Origin: Acidobacteriota bacterium | GTDB taxonomy: Bacteria > Acidobacteriota > Blastocatellia > RBC074 | DNA: 64,000 bases | Reading direction: 5' to 3' | Assembly (NCBI GenBank): GCA_019639255.1 | Contig: JAHBSF010000025.1 | Coordinates: 1 to 64,000 of the forward strand | Shown: one piece after another, positions 10,041 to 18,580 of the stretch | Numbering within the stretch: position 1 is the first letter of the stretch | How the letters are laid out: every line of letters begins with the position of its first letter | Position numbers and translations under genes: made by a program | Notes under the pieces: generated by a model | What the model was told of the DNA's origin: nothing | The model's input: the letters and a program-made list of their open reading frames with translations, nothing else | The model's database searches: none

Positions 10041-10142
10041 AAAAAACCGCGGAAGACGCGGAATAAAGGAAGTTCAGGGCGAGAGGCACTCTCTCCGCCT
10101 CTCAGACTCCTTCCGTTTGTTCCACGCCTTCCGCGGTTTTTA
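10041..10142. terminator. Bidirectional intrinsic terminator-like palindrome
   Basis: Arms AAAAACCGCGGAAGACGCGGA... and ...TCCACGCCTTCCGCGGTTTTT pair over about 30 bp with few mismatches. A T-run follows the stem on both strands (TTTTT on plus, TTTTTT on minus). It lies between the convergent metalloprotease and gpgP genes, the right place for a shared terminator. Confidence 0.7.
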
Positions 10143-10298
10143 AATCAATCCACAGCAGAATGGTACACACAACGGAGTCCGCAACTGGGTACGCACGCGC
10201 CCTCGCGTGCTTGTATTCGCCGCCGAAAGCACGCTTTGGCGCGTGCGTACCCAGCGATGTGTCCCAATGTTTCGTGGTCTGATTTAAATCAGACCACA
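10141..10298. repeat. F3-family palindrome, copy 1
   Basis: Outer arms TAAATCAATCCACAGCAGAATGG... and ...CCAATGTTTCGTGGTCTGATT flank a GC-rich hairpin core (GGGTACGCACGCGCC ... GGCGCGTGCGTACCC). Further copies are at 26031-26172 and 59620-59765. The right arm overlaps the gpgP stop codon. Confidence 0.85.
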
Positions 10299-11146
10299 CG
10301 ACTTCGGGCCAAAAGGAGAGATGTCACGGCTGCAGCCCAGCCCTGTGGGCCGATGCCGTCGATCAGTTCCATACCCGGCAAGGCATCTGCAACCACAGAG
10401 TCGTAACTTCCATCGCGCCTGCGAACGAGCATAGGACGATCTACCTCTGCAAGCATCGGCAGATCGTTTTCGCTGTCGCCGAGCGCGGCGGTTTCGATGC
10501 AGCCGTACAGTCGACGGTAAAGACGCGTCAATCGCCGCACTGCCTCGCCCTTGTCGCTGCTGCACCCGTGCAGATGATGGAAACGTCCGCCGCGCGTCAT
10601 TCTCAATCCGGCGCGCTCGACCGCTGCACAGAAGACCTCGACTGCCGAGGTGTTTTCATCGAGCAGGATAAACGGCTCGTCGTATTCGCGCGCCCTGGCA
10701 AGACCGGCTTCGGTAAGCGTCATATGCGCTTTCGCCGCTACTTCAGCAACCGTCATATCGCTGAAACCAAGGGCTTCGATCCCGGTTTCGGTTCGCAACC
10801 GCCGCAACGCCGCAACCAGTTCGTCATACGGCGCGCCGAGTTCAATTATCCAGTCTTCGCCGCGCCGCCGAACGCCGTCGCCCGATGTTAAAAACGAATC
10901 CGGGAAACAACCGTCTGGAATCACGACCGCGCCCCCGTTTTCCACGATGAACGGATCGCGCACGCTCAGGCGCTCCCGCAATACCTCGATCTCCGCCCGC
11001 GTCTTGCTCGAACAGAAAACCACGGGAACGCCCGATTGCTGCGCACGGGCGAGCACGGCTTCAGCCTCGGCCGGCGAATAAGTCGCATGATCGAGCAGCG
11101 TCCCGTCCAGATCCGTATAAAGAATCAAATGCGAACCCGATGTCAT
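10289..11146 (-). CDS. gpgP: Glucosyl- (or mannosyl-) 3-phosphoglycerate phosphatase, HAD type IIB
   Basis: 285-residue HAD phosphatase with motif I DLDGTLLDH near residue 11, motif II in VFCSSKTRAE, and motif III/IV GDSENDLPML near the C-terminus. FIVENGGAVVIP is typical of the mannosyl-3-phosphoglycerate phosphatase group, to which bacterial GpgP belongs. It removes phosphate from glucosyl-3-phosphoglycerate to give the compatible solute glucosylglycerate. The start overlaps the synthase stop by 4 nt. The stop codon TGA falls inside the arm of an F3 palindrome, so the final residues may have been altered by element insertion. Glucose rather than mannose is inferred from the adjacent GpgS-like enzyme. 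Confidence 0.85.
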   Translation of the reverse strand: MTSGSHLILYTDLDGTLLDHATYSPAEAEAVLARAQQSGVPVVFCSSKTRAEIEVLRERLSVRDPFIVENGGAVVIPDGCFPDSFLTSGDGVRRRGEDWIIELGAPYDELVAALRRLRTETGIEALGFSDMTVAEVAAKAHMTLTEAGLARAREYDEPFILLDENTSAVEVFCAAVERAGLRMTRGGRFHHLHGCSSDKGEAVRRLTRLYRRLYGCIETAALGDSENDLPMLAEVDRPMLVRRRDGSYDSVVADALPGMELIDGIGPQGWAAAVTSLLLARSRVV

Positions 11147-12396
11147 GCGCCTTGCGCCCCCCGGCGTCGGTTCTCCATACCACTCTTTTTGTTGTCGGCG
11201 TCTACGGCATCGAGCAGTTCATCGTAGAATTCCGGGAACGCCGAAGATACGCGATTCCAGTTCGGGATCAACGGCACACCGAGCGGATCTTCGAAGTACT
11301 CCTCGGCGGCCACCCGAATGCCGTGCGCGAAAGTATCCACGGCCGACTCTTCCAGATGCCTGTCGAATTCGAGACCGTTCAGCCAGGCGTCGCCCTGATA
11401 GCGGTTGATTGTGTCCTCGGCCATGCGCACGTAGGCTACCTGCAGCGATTTGAGCCGCCCCTGCGTCAGTTCTATGCCCTGCGCGGCGAGCGTGCGGAAA
11501 AGAATCTTGCTGATATCTATGCACATCTTCAGCAACCCCGCATCCGCGTTGTCGGATGAAAGGCTTTGATGTTTGTGCTCGTAGTTGTCTGCGATGTCCA
11601 CCTGACATACGCGCTTGATCGAAGTGTTGCGCCGAACCTCGGCCAATACGCCGATCTCCAGCCCCCAGTCGCTCGGAATCCGGGTGGCGCGCGCCAGATC
11701 CGTCTGCATGCAGAACTCTCCCGCCAGCGCATATCGAAAACTGTCCAGATAACGCAGCAACTCGTTCTGATAGCCGACTATTTCGAGCAACGACCGCAAC
11801 AGCGGCGTTACAAGCAACCGCGTCGCACGCCCGTACATGCGATCGGTCACGCGCGCATAAAATCCCTTGCTGAACTCGTAGTCCGTCTGCGGATTCACTA
11901 CCGGATAAACAAGCCGCGCAAGCAGGTCGCGCGAATAAGTCACAATATCGCAGTCGTGCAGCGCAATCACCTGACTGCGCCCGCGCGCAAGCACATACCC
12001 GTAAGCCAGCCAGCACGCACGCCCCTTGCCGTCCGGCCCTACCGTCATCCGCCCCTCTTCGAGCTTCCGGTAAAGCTCCTGTATGCGAGGCCCGTCGTTC
12101 CATATCACCGACACCGGCTGCGGCAAGCGTCCGAAAAACTCCCTCGCACGCCGAAACTCCGATTCATCCGCCCGCCCAAGCGATACCACGATCTCATCCA
12201 GATACCTTACCTCCTTCAATTCCTCCACTATGCGCGGCAACGCAGGCCCATCCAGCTCCGAATACAACGACGGCAAAACAAGCGTCACCGGCCGCCGCCG
12301 CGAAATTTCATACAACTCCTTCTCTATACGTTCCTGATTCGCATTGCTGAACCGATGAAACGTCGCTACCAGCCCGCTTTGAAAAAAATCAGCCAT
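11143..12396 (-). CDS. gpgS: Glucosyl-3-phosphoglycerate synthase
   Basis: 417-residue retaining GT-A glycosyltransferase (GT81 type). It joins glucose from a nucleotide sugar to 3-phosphoglycerate. Recognised by the N-terminus FHRFSNANQERIEKEL, VTLVLPSLYSELDG, the KGRACWLAYGY acceptor region, a DxD-like metal motif HDCDIVTY, and the long C-terminal helical part. AAGGAG lies 6 nt before the ATG. It forms a two-gene operon with gpgP. Production of glucosylglycerate under salt or nitrogen stress is known in other bacteria; use here is inferred. Confidence 0.88.
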   Translation of the reverse strand: MADFFQSGLVATFHRFSNANQERIEKELYEISRRRPVTLVLPSLYSELDGPALPRIVEELKEVRYLDEIVVSLGRADESEFRRAREFFGRLPQPVSVIWNDGPRIQELYRKLEEGRMTVGPDGKGRACWLAYGYVLARGRSQVIALHDCDIVTYSRDLLARLVYPVVNPQTDYEFSKGFYARVTDRMYGRATRLLVTPLLRSLLEIVGYQNELLRYLDSFRYALAGEFCMQTDLARATRIPSDWGLEIGVLAEVRRNTSIKRVCQVDIADNYEHKHQSLSSDNADAGLLKMCIDISKILFRTLAAQGIELTQGRLKSLQVAYVRMAEDTINRYQGDAWLNGLEFDRHLEESAVDTFAHGIRVAAEEYFEDPLGVPLIPNWNRVSSAFPEFYDELLDAVDADNKKSGMENRRRGAQGA

Positions 12397-12570
12397 AACC
12401 GCTCCTTTCCCTTATTCTCCAACTCCCTTATTTTTCTCTAAAATTTTCTTACAATCACCGTGCCGCACCTGCCGCGAAACCTTCAACGGGAACAGGCAAG
12501 AGACTTAGCCCCCATCGGCGCCGCAAACAAAAGAGGCAAAACAGGACCGAGGTGCGGCAAAATGCCCCGA

Positions 12571-12617
12571 AAAAGAAAAAACCGCGGAATACGCGGAATC
12601 CCGTGTATTTCGCGGTT
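12571..12617 (-). terminator. Intrinsic terminator of the DinB-family gene
   Basis: On the minus strand a 17-bp stem (AACCGCGAAATACACGG / CCGCGTATTCCGCGGTT, a few mismatches) is followed by TTTTTTCTTTTT. It lies about 50 nt past the stop of the gene at 12667. Confidence 0.75.
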
Positions 12618-12666
12618 GGAACAATCAATTAGCCCGGTGGGCTATATTTGCTAACCTGTAATCAAG

Positions 12667-13209
12667 TCATGCGGTTTGCTCTGCGTTCAGATACCGCTCG
12701 CGCAGTATTGCGATGTGGTGGCGATCGTGTCCGGCGATGATGTAGCCGACGGCGCGCACGCTTATTTCGTTGTCGCTTGCGGTGCCGCGCCGCTCCCACG
12801 CCGCATCATCGAACGAGCGCAGCAGCAGCAGAGTCGATTGTCTTACGGCGCTGTATTCGTCGATAAGGTCGCTCCACGCGCGGCGGTCAAACCCGCCGTT
12901 TTCCACATACGGCTCCTGATTGAAACCAGGTAGAGGCGTTCTGTCGCCGCGCGCAATGCGCAGCGCGCGATAAGAAAATACGCGTTCCGCGTCGATGATG
13001 TGCCCGAGCAGTTCCTTGATGCTCCACTTGTCGGGAGCGTAGCGATCGAGCGACTGTTGGTCGGTAATCGAAGCCAGAAGATTCAGCGTCTCGTCGGTCT
13101 GCGCCTGAAGCAGACGGGGCAGATTTCCGTCGGGAACGCGCTCTACGTATTTGGCGTAAAAAGGCGCGTATTCATTCGGCGCGGGGCGCACGGCGGCAAT
13201 GTCGGACAT
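12667..13209 (-). CDS. DinB-family protein
   Basis: 180 residues matching the DinB/YfiT four-helix fold: the first metal-ligand region KWSIKELLGHIIDAERVF, a middle segment with RGDRTPLPGFNQ, and the C-terminal GHDRHHIAILRERY that brings two more histidines. Members are usually small metal-binding thiol transferases or damage-inducible proteins; a definite activity cannot be assigned. AGGAGCCATA precedes the ATG. It is a single-gene unit, divergent from the acyl-CoA dehydrogenase. Confidence 0.88.
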   Translation of the reverse strand: MSDIAAVRPAPNEYAPFYAKYVERVPDGNLPRLLQAQTDETLNLLASITDQQSLDRYAPDKWSIKELLGHIIDAERVFSYRALRIARGDRTPLPGFNQEPYVENGGFDRRAWSDLIDEYSAVRQSTLLLLRSFDDAAWERRGTASDNEISVRAVGYIIAGHDRHHIAILRERYLNAEQTA

Positions 13210-13438
13210 TATGGCTCCTCTGCTTTAAGTTTTTTCCGTATTCTCCATTTCTGTTTTCAATGGTCATTCTGACAGATATGGTGCGCGCGCGAAAGAAAGT
13301 CTGCGGTGATTTGCTTTGGTCGGCGGGGCTCTGCCAAGATATGCCGAATGCCGGAGCCCGTCCCGGAAGTCAAACACACGGGCCGTGCTATCCAAACAGG
13401 GCGCATCGGTTATGCTAAGCGCCGCGGAGGATCAACAA

Positions 13439-14608
13439 GTGTCGTCATCGGAAGTCGATTTTTTCAAGCTCGACTCGCTGCTTTCAGACGAGGAGCGTCT
13501 CATACGTCAATCGGTCAAAACCTTCGTCGAGGAGCGGGTCAACCCGATAATAATTGACTGTTTCGAGCAGGGCCGTTTTCCGCACGAGATCGTGCCGGAG
13601 ATGGCCGAACTCGGGCTTCTCGGCCCGACCCTGCCCGAAGAATACGGCTGCGCCGGAGTCAACAGCGTCTCTTACGGATTGATCGCCCAGGAGCTCGAAG
13701 CCGGAGATTCGGGCCTTCGCAGCTTCGTTTCAGTGCAGAGTTCGCTCTGTATGTACCCGATCTACCAGTTCGGAAGCGAAGAGCAGCGGCGGAAGTTTCT
13801 CCCCGATATGGCCGCAGGCCGCAAGATCGGATGCTTCGGCCTGACCGAGCCGAACGCGGGATCGAATCCCTCGGGGATGAAAACGCGCGCCAGACGCGTC
13901 AAGGACGGATGGCTGCTCCAGGGCAGCAAGGCGTGGATTACAAACGGCACGATTGCCGATCTCGCCATCGTGTGGGCAAAGGACGACGAGGGAGTAATCC
14001 GAGGGTTTCTGGTCGAGAAAGGCACGCCCGGATTTCGCGCTCCCGAAGTCAAACACAAACTCAGCCTTCGCGCGTCGGTTACCTCCGAGCTTGTGTTTGA
14101 AGACTGCCTGATTCCGGAAGAAAACCTGCTGCCGCAAAGCGGCGGACTCAAAAGCCCGCTTATGTGCCTGACGCAGGCGCGCTACGGCATCGCGTGGGGC
14201 GCAGTAGGCGCGGCCATATCGTGCTTCAGATCCGCAGTCGATTACGCAAAACAGCGCGTGCAGTTCGACCGGCCGATTGCCGGTTTCCAGTTGACGCAGA
14301 AGAAATTCGCCGAGATGCTCACCGAAATCAGCAAGGCGCAACTGCTGTGCCTGCGGCTCGGCAGAATGAAGGACGCGGGCGAAATGGAGCCGGTGCACGT
14401 TTCGATGGCGAAGATGAACAACGTAGCCATGGCGCTCGATGTAGCGCGCACCTCGCGCGGCATCCTCGGCGGCAACGGCATCACGGGCGATTACCCCATC
14501 ATGAGACATATGTGCAACCTCGAATCGGTCTATACCTACGAGGGTACGCACGAAGTCCATACACTGGCTCTCGGCAAACACATCACGGGCCTCGATGCAT
14601 TTTCCTGA
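13439..14608 (+). CDS. gcdH: Acyl-CoA dehydrogenase, glutaryl-CoA dehydrogenase type
   Basis: FAD enzyme of about 389 residues. The family signature is clear: FGLTEPNAGSNPSGMKTRA, FDRPIAGFQLTQKKFAEM, LGGNGITGDYPIMRH, and the catalytic Glu in TYEGTHEVH. These fit glutaryl-CoA dehydrogenase (lysine/tryptophan breakdown, glutaryl-CoA to crotonyl-CoA) better than short-chain enzymes. I chose GTG 13439 (MSSSEVDFF) because GGAGG lies 8 nt upstream; an in-frame ATG at 13412 lacks such a site. It is followed after 42 nt by a quinone oxidoreductase, probably co-transcribed. Confidence 0.82.
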   Translation: MSSSEVDFFKLDSLLSDEERLIRQSVKTFVEERVNPIIIDCFEQGRFPHEIVPEMAELGLLGPTLPEEYGCAGVNSVSYGLIAQELEAGDSGLRSFVSVQSSLCMYPIYQFGSEEQRRKFLPDMAAGRKIGCFGLTEPNAGSNPSGMKTRARRVKDGWLLQGSKAWITNGTIADLAIVWAKDDEGVIRGFLVEKGTPGFRAPEVKHKLSLRASVTSELVFEDCLIPEENLLPQSGGLKSPLMCLTQARYGIAWGAVGAAISCFRSAVDYAKQRVQFDRPIAGFQLTQKKFAEMLTEISKAQLLCLRLGRMKDAGEMEPVHVSMAKMNNVAMALDVARTSRGILGGNGITGDYPIMRHMCNLESVYTYEGTHEVHTLALGKHITGLDAFS

Positions 14609-14650
14609 TGCATTTTCCCCGAACCGGCTGATCAAACGGGAGAGAAAACC

Positions 14651-15643
14651 ATGAAAGCCTGGCTTGCGCGCGAGTGGTGTGAACCGGAAGCGATGGAACT
14701 GGCCGAAGTTCCGATGCTGAAGCCGGGGCCCGGCGAGGTGGTCATAGCCAACCGCGCGGCGGCGCTGAACTTCTTCGACATCCTGCTGATCCAGGGCAAA
14801 TACCAGGTCAGGCCGCCGCTGCCCTGCACGCCGGGCAACGAGGTTGCGGGCGTAATCGAGGCCGTGGGCGAGGGCGTAACCCGTTTTGCACCCGGCGACC
14901 GCGTGCAGGCAATCGTCAGTACCGGCGGATACGCGACGCACTCGCGCGCGCCTGCCGCCAAAACCTTCCCCATTCCGGATTCGATGAGTTTCGAGCAGGC
15001 CGCCGGAATGATCGTCGTATACCAGACCTCCTGGTTCGCACTGACGCGCAGAACGAGCGTCAAACCGGGCGAATGGCTGCTTGTACACGCGGGGGCGGGC
15101 GGCGTGGGCAGCTCTGCCGTGCAGATCGGCAAGGCGCTTGGCGCGCGTGTAATAGCAACGGCAGGCAGCGATGAGAAACTCGCCTTTTGCCTGGAACAGG
15201 GCGCCGAAGCCGCATTCAATTACAGCAACCGGGACGGCGCCGACGAGTTTGATTGGGTAAACTGCGTCAAAGCCATTACCGGAGGGCGCGGCGCCGATAT
15301 TATTTACGATCCGGTCGGCGGAGAAATTTTCGACCTTTCTACAAAATGCATCGCACCGGAAGGACGGCTGCTCGTCATAGGATTCGCCGGCGGAACAATA
15401 CCGAAGATTGCAGCCAACAGGGTTTTGCTGAAGGATATGTCGCTCGTAGGTGTTTTCTGGGGCAGTTATGTCGAACGCTACCCGGAAGCGCTCGCCGATA
15501 TGCAGCGCGAGCTGATGGAAATGTATTCGGCCGGCCGCATCAACCCCGTAGTAACCGGCGTCTGGCCCCTGGATCAGGCCCCCGCCGCTATGCGCGATCT
15601 GGCCTCGCGCCGCACTACCGGCAAGGTAGTCCTTGCGATCTAA
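14651..15643 (+). CDS. Zinc-independent NADPH:quinone oxidoreductase (MDR superfamily)
   Basis: 330 residues of the quinone-reductase branch of medium-chain dehydrogenases. N-terminal GroES-like part has NFFDILLIQGKYQ and PGNEVAGVIEAVGEGV; the cofactor-binding motif is AGAGGVGSSAVQIGKALGA near residue 145-165; the zinc-ligand cysteines of alcohol dehydrogenases are absent. GGGAGAG precedes the ATG. It probably reduces quinones or enoyl compounds with NADPH. The stop TAA is the first triplet of a palindrome arm (TAAACCGATCCACAG). Confidence 0.85.
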   Translation: MKAWLAREWCEPEAMELAEVPMLKPGPGEVVIANRAAALNFFDILLIQGKYQVRPPLPCTPGNEVAGVIEAVGEGVTRFAPGDRVQAIVSTGGYATHSRAPAAKTFPIPDSMSFEQAAGMIVVYQTSWFALTRRTSVKPGEWLLVHAGAGGVGSSAVQIGKALGARVIATAGSDEKLAFCLEQGAEAAFNYSNRDGADEFDWVNCVKAITGGRGADIIYDPVGGEIFDLSTKCIAPEGRLLVIGFAGGTIPKIAANRVLLKDMSLVGVFWGSYVERYPEALADMQRELMEMYSAGRINPVVTGVWPLDQAPAAMRDLASRRTTGKVVLAI

Positions 15644-15780
15644 ACCGATCCACAGCAGGTTGGTACAAAGCGTGAGAAAGAAAGAGAGATAACGGAACAG
15701 ACGAAATGAAACGAAAATTACGGAAAAGTTGAGTATTTCCGTATGTTCCGTCCCATTTCGTATGTTCCGTTATCTCTCTT
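15641..15780. repeat. P-family palindrome, copy 3, with an F3-like left arm
   Basis: P core at 15681-15780 (AAAGAGAGATAACGGAACA ... TGTTCCGTTATCTCTCTT), preceded by TAAACCGATCCACAGCAGGTTGGTACA. That left arm matches the F3 outer arm (TAAATCAATCCACAGCAGAATGGTACA) at all but a handful of positions. The stop codon of the oxidoreductase is the TAA of this arm. Confidence 0.85.
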
Positions 15781-16198
15781 CCGGTAACTTTGGGGACGAA
15801 GTAAAGATCCTGGCTTGTGAGGACGCTGGTCAACTGACGGCTTTCGCCGCCCCTCTGGCTGAATTCGATTGCCGACTGAGGCGGGCATATCATCCTTGCA
15901 GCGGTTTGCAGCTTGTACAACTCCAATAACTAATTGCTGCAACCTGCAACGATCCCGCGACCCTTACTCCGCTCTCCCTAAATTAGAAAGGCGCATTGCC
16001 CTGAAGAAACCCTATACGCTAGAATCTTTGCGCGCTTCGGTCTTTTCAGACTTCATCGCATCAGACTTCATCGTAAGATTCCGACGCTTCAGATTCCTTC
16101 CTTTCTGTTTTGCGCCGGACGGCAACCTATCACCGCTGCGGATGAAAGTCTATTAATCCGGGCGTAGAAGATATTAGAAGATATTAGAGCCGCCCCCA
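15781..16198. other. Gene-free stretch upstream of the CadC-like gene
   Basis: No supported gene. It holds a direct repeat of CAGACTTCATCG (near 16050-16080) and a 10-bp tandem AGAAGATATT x2 (16166-16185) just before the next start. It must contain the promoter for the gene at 16199, but I see no convincing -35/-10 pair. Confidence 0.5.
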
Positions 16199-18418
16199 AT
16201 GGCAACGCAACTCCATCGTTTATACCATTTCGGCGAGTATCATCTGGATGCGTCGAAGCGGCTGCTTCTGCGTGGAGACGAAGTAGTATCGTTGACGCCG
16301 AAGGCATTCGACGTGCTGCTGGCGCTGGTTGAACGTCATGGCGAGGTAGTTGACCGGGATATGCTTTTCAAACTGGTATGGCCCGACACGATAGTTGAGG
16401 ACAGCAATATCAACTTCAACATCTCGGTAATACGAAAAACGCTCGGGGACCAGAAGAGCGGTCATCGTTACATTGCGACATTGCCGAACCGGGGGTATCA
16501 GTTTGTGGCGGAGGTTCGGGAGGATATAGTTGCTGAAGAGGGGATGTGGACGGGGGAGTTGGTGTCCGGCGGAGCAGGATTTACGAATCGGGGAACGGTC
16601 GAGGAGTCGCCCCGGGAGCAATTCGAGTCAACTTCCGCGGCATCCGGCACAACATCCGGGGCAGGTACGGGTTGGGGATCGGTCGGCCGCAGGATGCTCG
16701 GGCCGGGAATTGCCGCGCTGATTGCGATTGCGGCGGCTGTTGCCTACAGTATTCTGCCGGAAGCACGCAGGGGATTTCTTACCGAACCTGACGTTGTGCG
16801 ATTGACTGCAATCGGGCGTGTATTCGACGCCGCCATATCGCCCGACGGAGAACGTGTAGCGTACGTGCTTGATGATGACGCTGAATGTCAGAGCCTGTGG
16901 CTCAAGGAGCTTGCATCCGGCCGCGAGTTTGAGGTCGTCCCCTCGGTAGAGGGGCGTTTCCGCGGCGTGACGTTTTCGCCCGACGGCAAACTTCTGTACT
17001 ATGTAGCCCGAATCGGCAATGATGCGGAGCGGTCACTCTATGCGATTCCGGCAGCGGGCGGGACGCCGCGCAGGATGATGTCGCAGATCGACAGTCTGGC
17101 GGTATTTTCGCCGGACGCGCGGCAAATTGCATTTGTATTCGAGGATCAGACGCGGGGCAGCAGTTTGCTTGTCGTCGCATCTGTCGACGGCGCAAACCGT
17201 CGCGTAGTCGCCGAACGCAAGTGGCCGGCGTTCTTCTCCGTCGATGGACCGTCGTGGTCGCCCGACGGCAGGCTGCTCGCCTGCGCTGTCATGGACGGAC
17301 CCGGCTTCAATTACCGTGCAGTCGCGGTCGAAGTCGCATCCGGCGCCGAAAGGCCGCTCGGAGAAAAATACTGGGACTGGATGAAGCGCGTCGCGTGGCT
17401 TCCGGACGGAAAAGGACTGCTGGTGCTCGCACGCGGGCACAAACTGGAAAAGAACAATCAACTATGGCGCCTGTCCTACCCGGACGGACGGGCGCAGAGG
17501 ATTTCGAGCGATCTGAGCGAGTATCGCGGCATGAGCATAACCGCCAACGGACGCCGCCTTGTGCTTGTGGCCACGCAGTTGCACTCGGATATATGGATCG
17601 TTCCGGCGGACAATCCGCGCGGCGCCGCTCCCCTGACATCGAGCGCCGTGCAGCAAAACGGCTTAAACGGCATCGACTGGCTGCCCGATGACCGTATCAT
17701 CTACACATCGCAGGCCAGCGGAGATACCGACCTCTGGACCATCGACGTGCAGCGCAACAAACCGCAGAGACTAAACATCCCCGAAGGCGCCCCCCAATAT
17801 CCGTCGGCGTCGCCCGACGGCCGTTACGTAGTTTTTACTTCCGGGCGCAACGGATCGCCGCGCATATGGCGACTCGAAATAGCTACGGGGGAATTGCGCC
17901 AACTGACCGATGGAGAACTCGACATCTACCCGGATTGTTCCCCCGACGGCCAATGGGTTTTCTACTCGGGCATACGCGACGGATTGCGCACGATCTGGAA
18001 GACCCCGCTTGCAGGAGGCACAGCCGTTCCGCTGACCGATAAACATTCGGAATATCCGGCGGTTTCGCCCGACGGACGGCAGGTAGTTTTTCTCCATCAG
18101 GAGGAACGCACTCAAACGCCCCAGGCGGTGCTGATGCCGGTAGACGGAGGTACGCCGCAGGTGCTTGCCTCGATGCCTCAGCCGAACGTATGGCCGCAGG
18201 TGCAATGGACTCCGGACGGCAAATCGATGTCCTACGTCACCACCCATAACGGAGTGTCGAACATATTCCGGCGTCCGCTCGCCGGGGGCCCCGATGTGCA
18301 GGTGACGGACTTTCGCGACCGGCGCATATTCGCCTACGCCTGGTCGCGCGACGGCAGCAAACTCGCCGTGGCGCGCGGTGTTTCGCACGGCGATGTTGTT
18401 ATGTTTGCCGAGAGATAA
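16199..18418 (+). CDS. CadC-like membrane protein: winged-helix DNA-binding domain plus TolB-type beta-propeller
   Basis: 739 residues. Residues about 5-105 form an OmpR/PhoB-type winged helix (FGEYHLDASKRLLLRGDEV, LTPKAFDVLLALVERHGEVV, IVEDSNINFNISVIRKTLGD, YIATLPNRGYQFVAEV). A single membrane helix (GIAALIAIAAAVAYSIL) follows near residue 170-190, then WD40/TolB repeats with recurrent 'SPDGxxxxY' blades to the C-terminus. Such proteins bind DNA from the membrane and sense signals outside through the propeller; they are abundant in acidobacteria. No ribosome-binding site is seen before the ATG. The last codons and stop (GAGAGATAA) merge with the start of a P palindrome. Confidence 0.88.
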   Translation: MATQLHRLYHFGEYHLDASKRLLLRGDEVVSLTPKAFDVLLALVERHGEVVDRDMLFKLVWPDTIVEDSNINFNISVIRKTLGDQKSGHRYIATLPNRGYQFVAEVREDIVAEEGMWTGELVSGGAGFTNRGTVEESPREQFESTSAASGTTSGAGTGWGSVGRRMLGPGIAALIAIAAAVAYSILPEARRGFLTEPDVVRLTAIGRVFDAAISPDGERVAYVLDDDAECQSLWLKELASGREFEVVPSVEGRFRGVTFSPDGKLLYYVARIGNDAERSLYAIPAAGGTPRRMMSQIDSLAVFSPDARQIAFVFEDQTRGSSLLVVASVDGANRRVVAERKWPAFFSVDGPSWSPDGRLLACAVMDGPGFNYRAVAVEVASGAERPLGEKYWDWMKRVAWLPDGKGLLVLARGHKLEKNNQLWRLSYPDGRAQRISSDLSEYRGMSITANGRRLVLVATQLHSDIWIVPADNPRGAAPLTSSAVQQNGLNGIDWLPDDRIIYTSQASGDTDLWTIDVQRNKPQRLNIPEGAPQYPSASPDGRYVVFTSGRNGSPRIWRLEIATGELRQLTDGELDIYPDCSPDGQWVFYSGIRDGLRTIWKTPLAGGTAVPLTDKHSEYPAVSPDGRQVVFLHQEERTQTPQAVLMPVDGGTPQVLASMPQPNVWPQVQWTPDGKSMSYVTTHNGVSNIFRRPLAGGPDVQVTDFRDRRIFAYAWSRDGSKLAVARGVSHGDVVMFAER

Positions 18419-18516
18419 GAAAGATGCCGGAACAAACGAAATGATACGAAAATCACGGAAAAGTTGAATATTTCCGTATGTTCCATCTTTTTTCGTTTGT
18501 TCCGTCATCTTTTCTT
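18418..18516. repeat. P-family palindrome, copy 4
   Basis: Starts on the last base of the preceding stop codon (AAGAAAGATGCCGGAACA) and ends TGTTCCGTCATCTTTTCTT; centre GGAAAAGTTGAATATT in forward orientation. Confidence 0.88.
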
Positions 18517-18527
18517 CCAAAAGGGAA

Positions 18528-18579
18528 ACTGCCGGGAAACAATGCCGGGAAACAATGCCGGGAAACAATGCCGGGAAAC
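18528..18579 (+). repeat. Four 13-bp tandem repeats ending at the ggt start codon
   Basis: Unit AATGCCGGGAAAC (first unit ACTGCCGGGAAAC) repeated four times without a gap. ATG occurs at 18542, 18555, 18568 and then 18581, the ggt start. Because 13 is not a multiple of three, these ATGs fall in three different frames; 18542 is in frame with 18581. Confidence 0.9.
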
Positions 18580-18580
18580 A

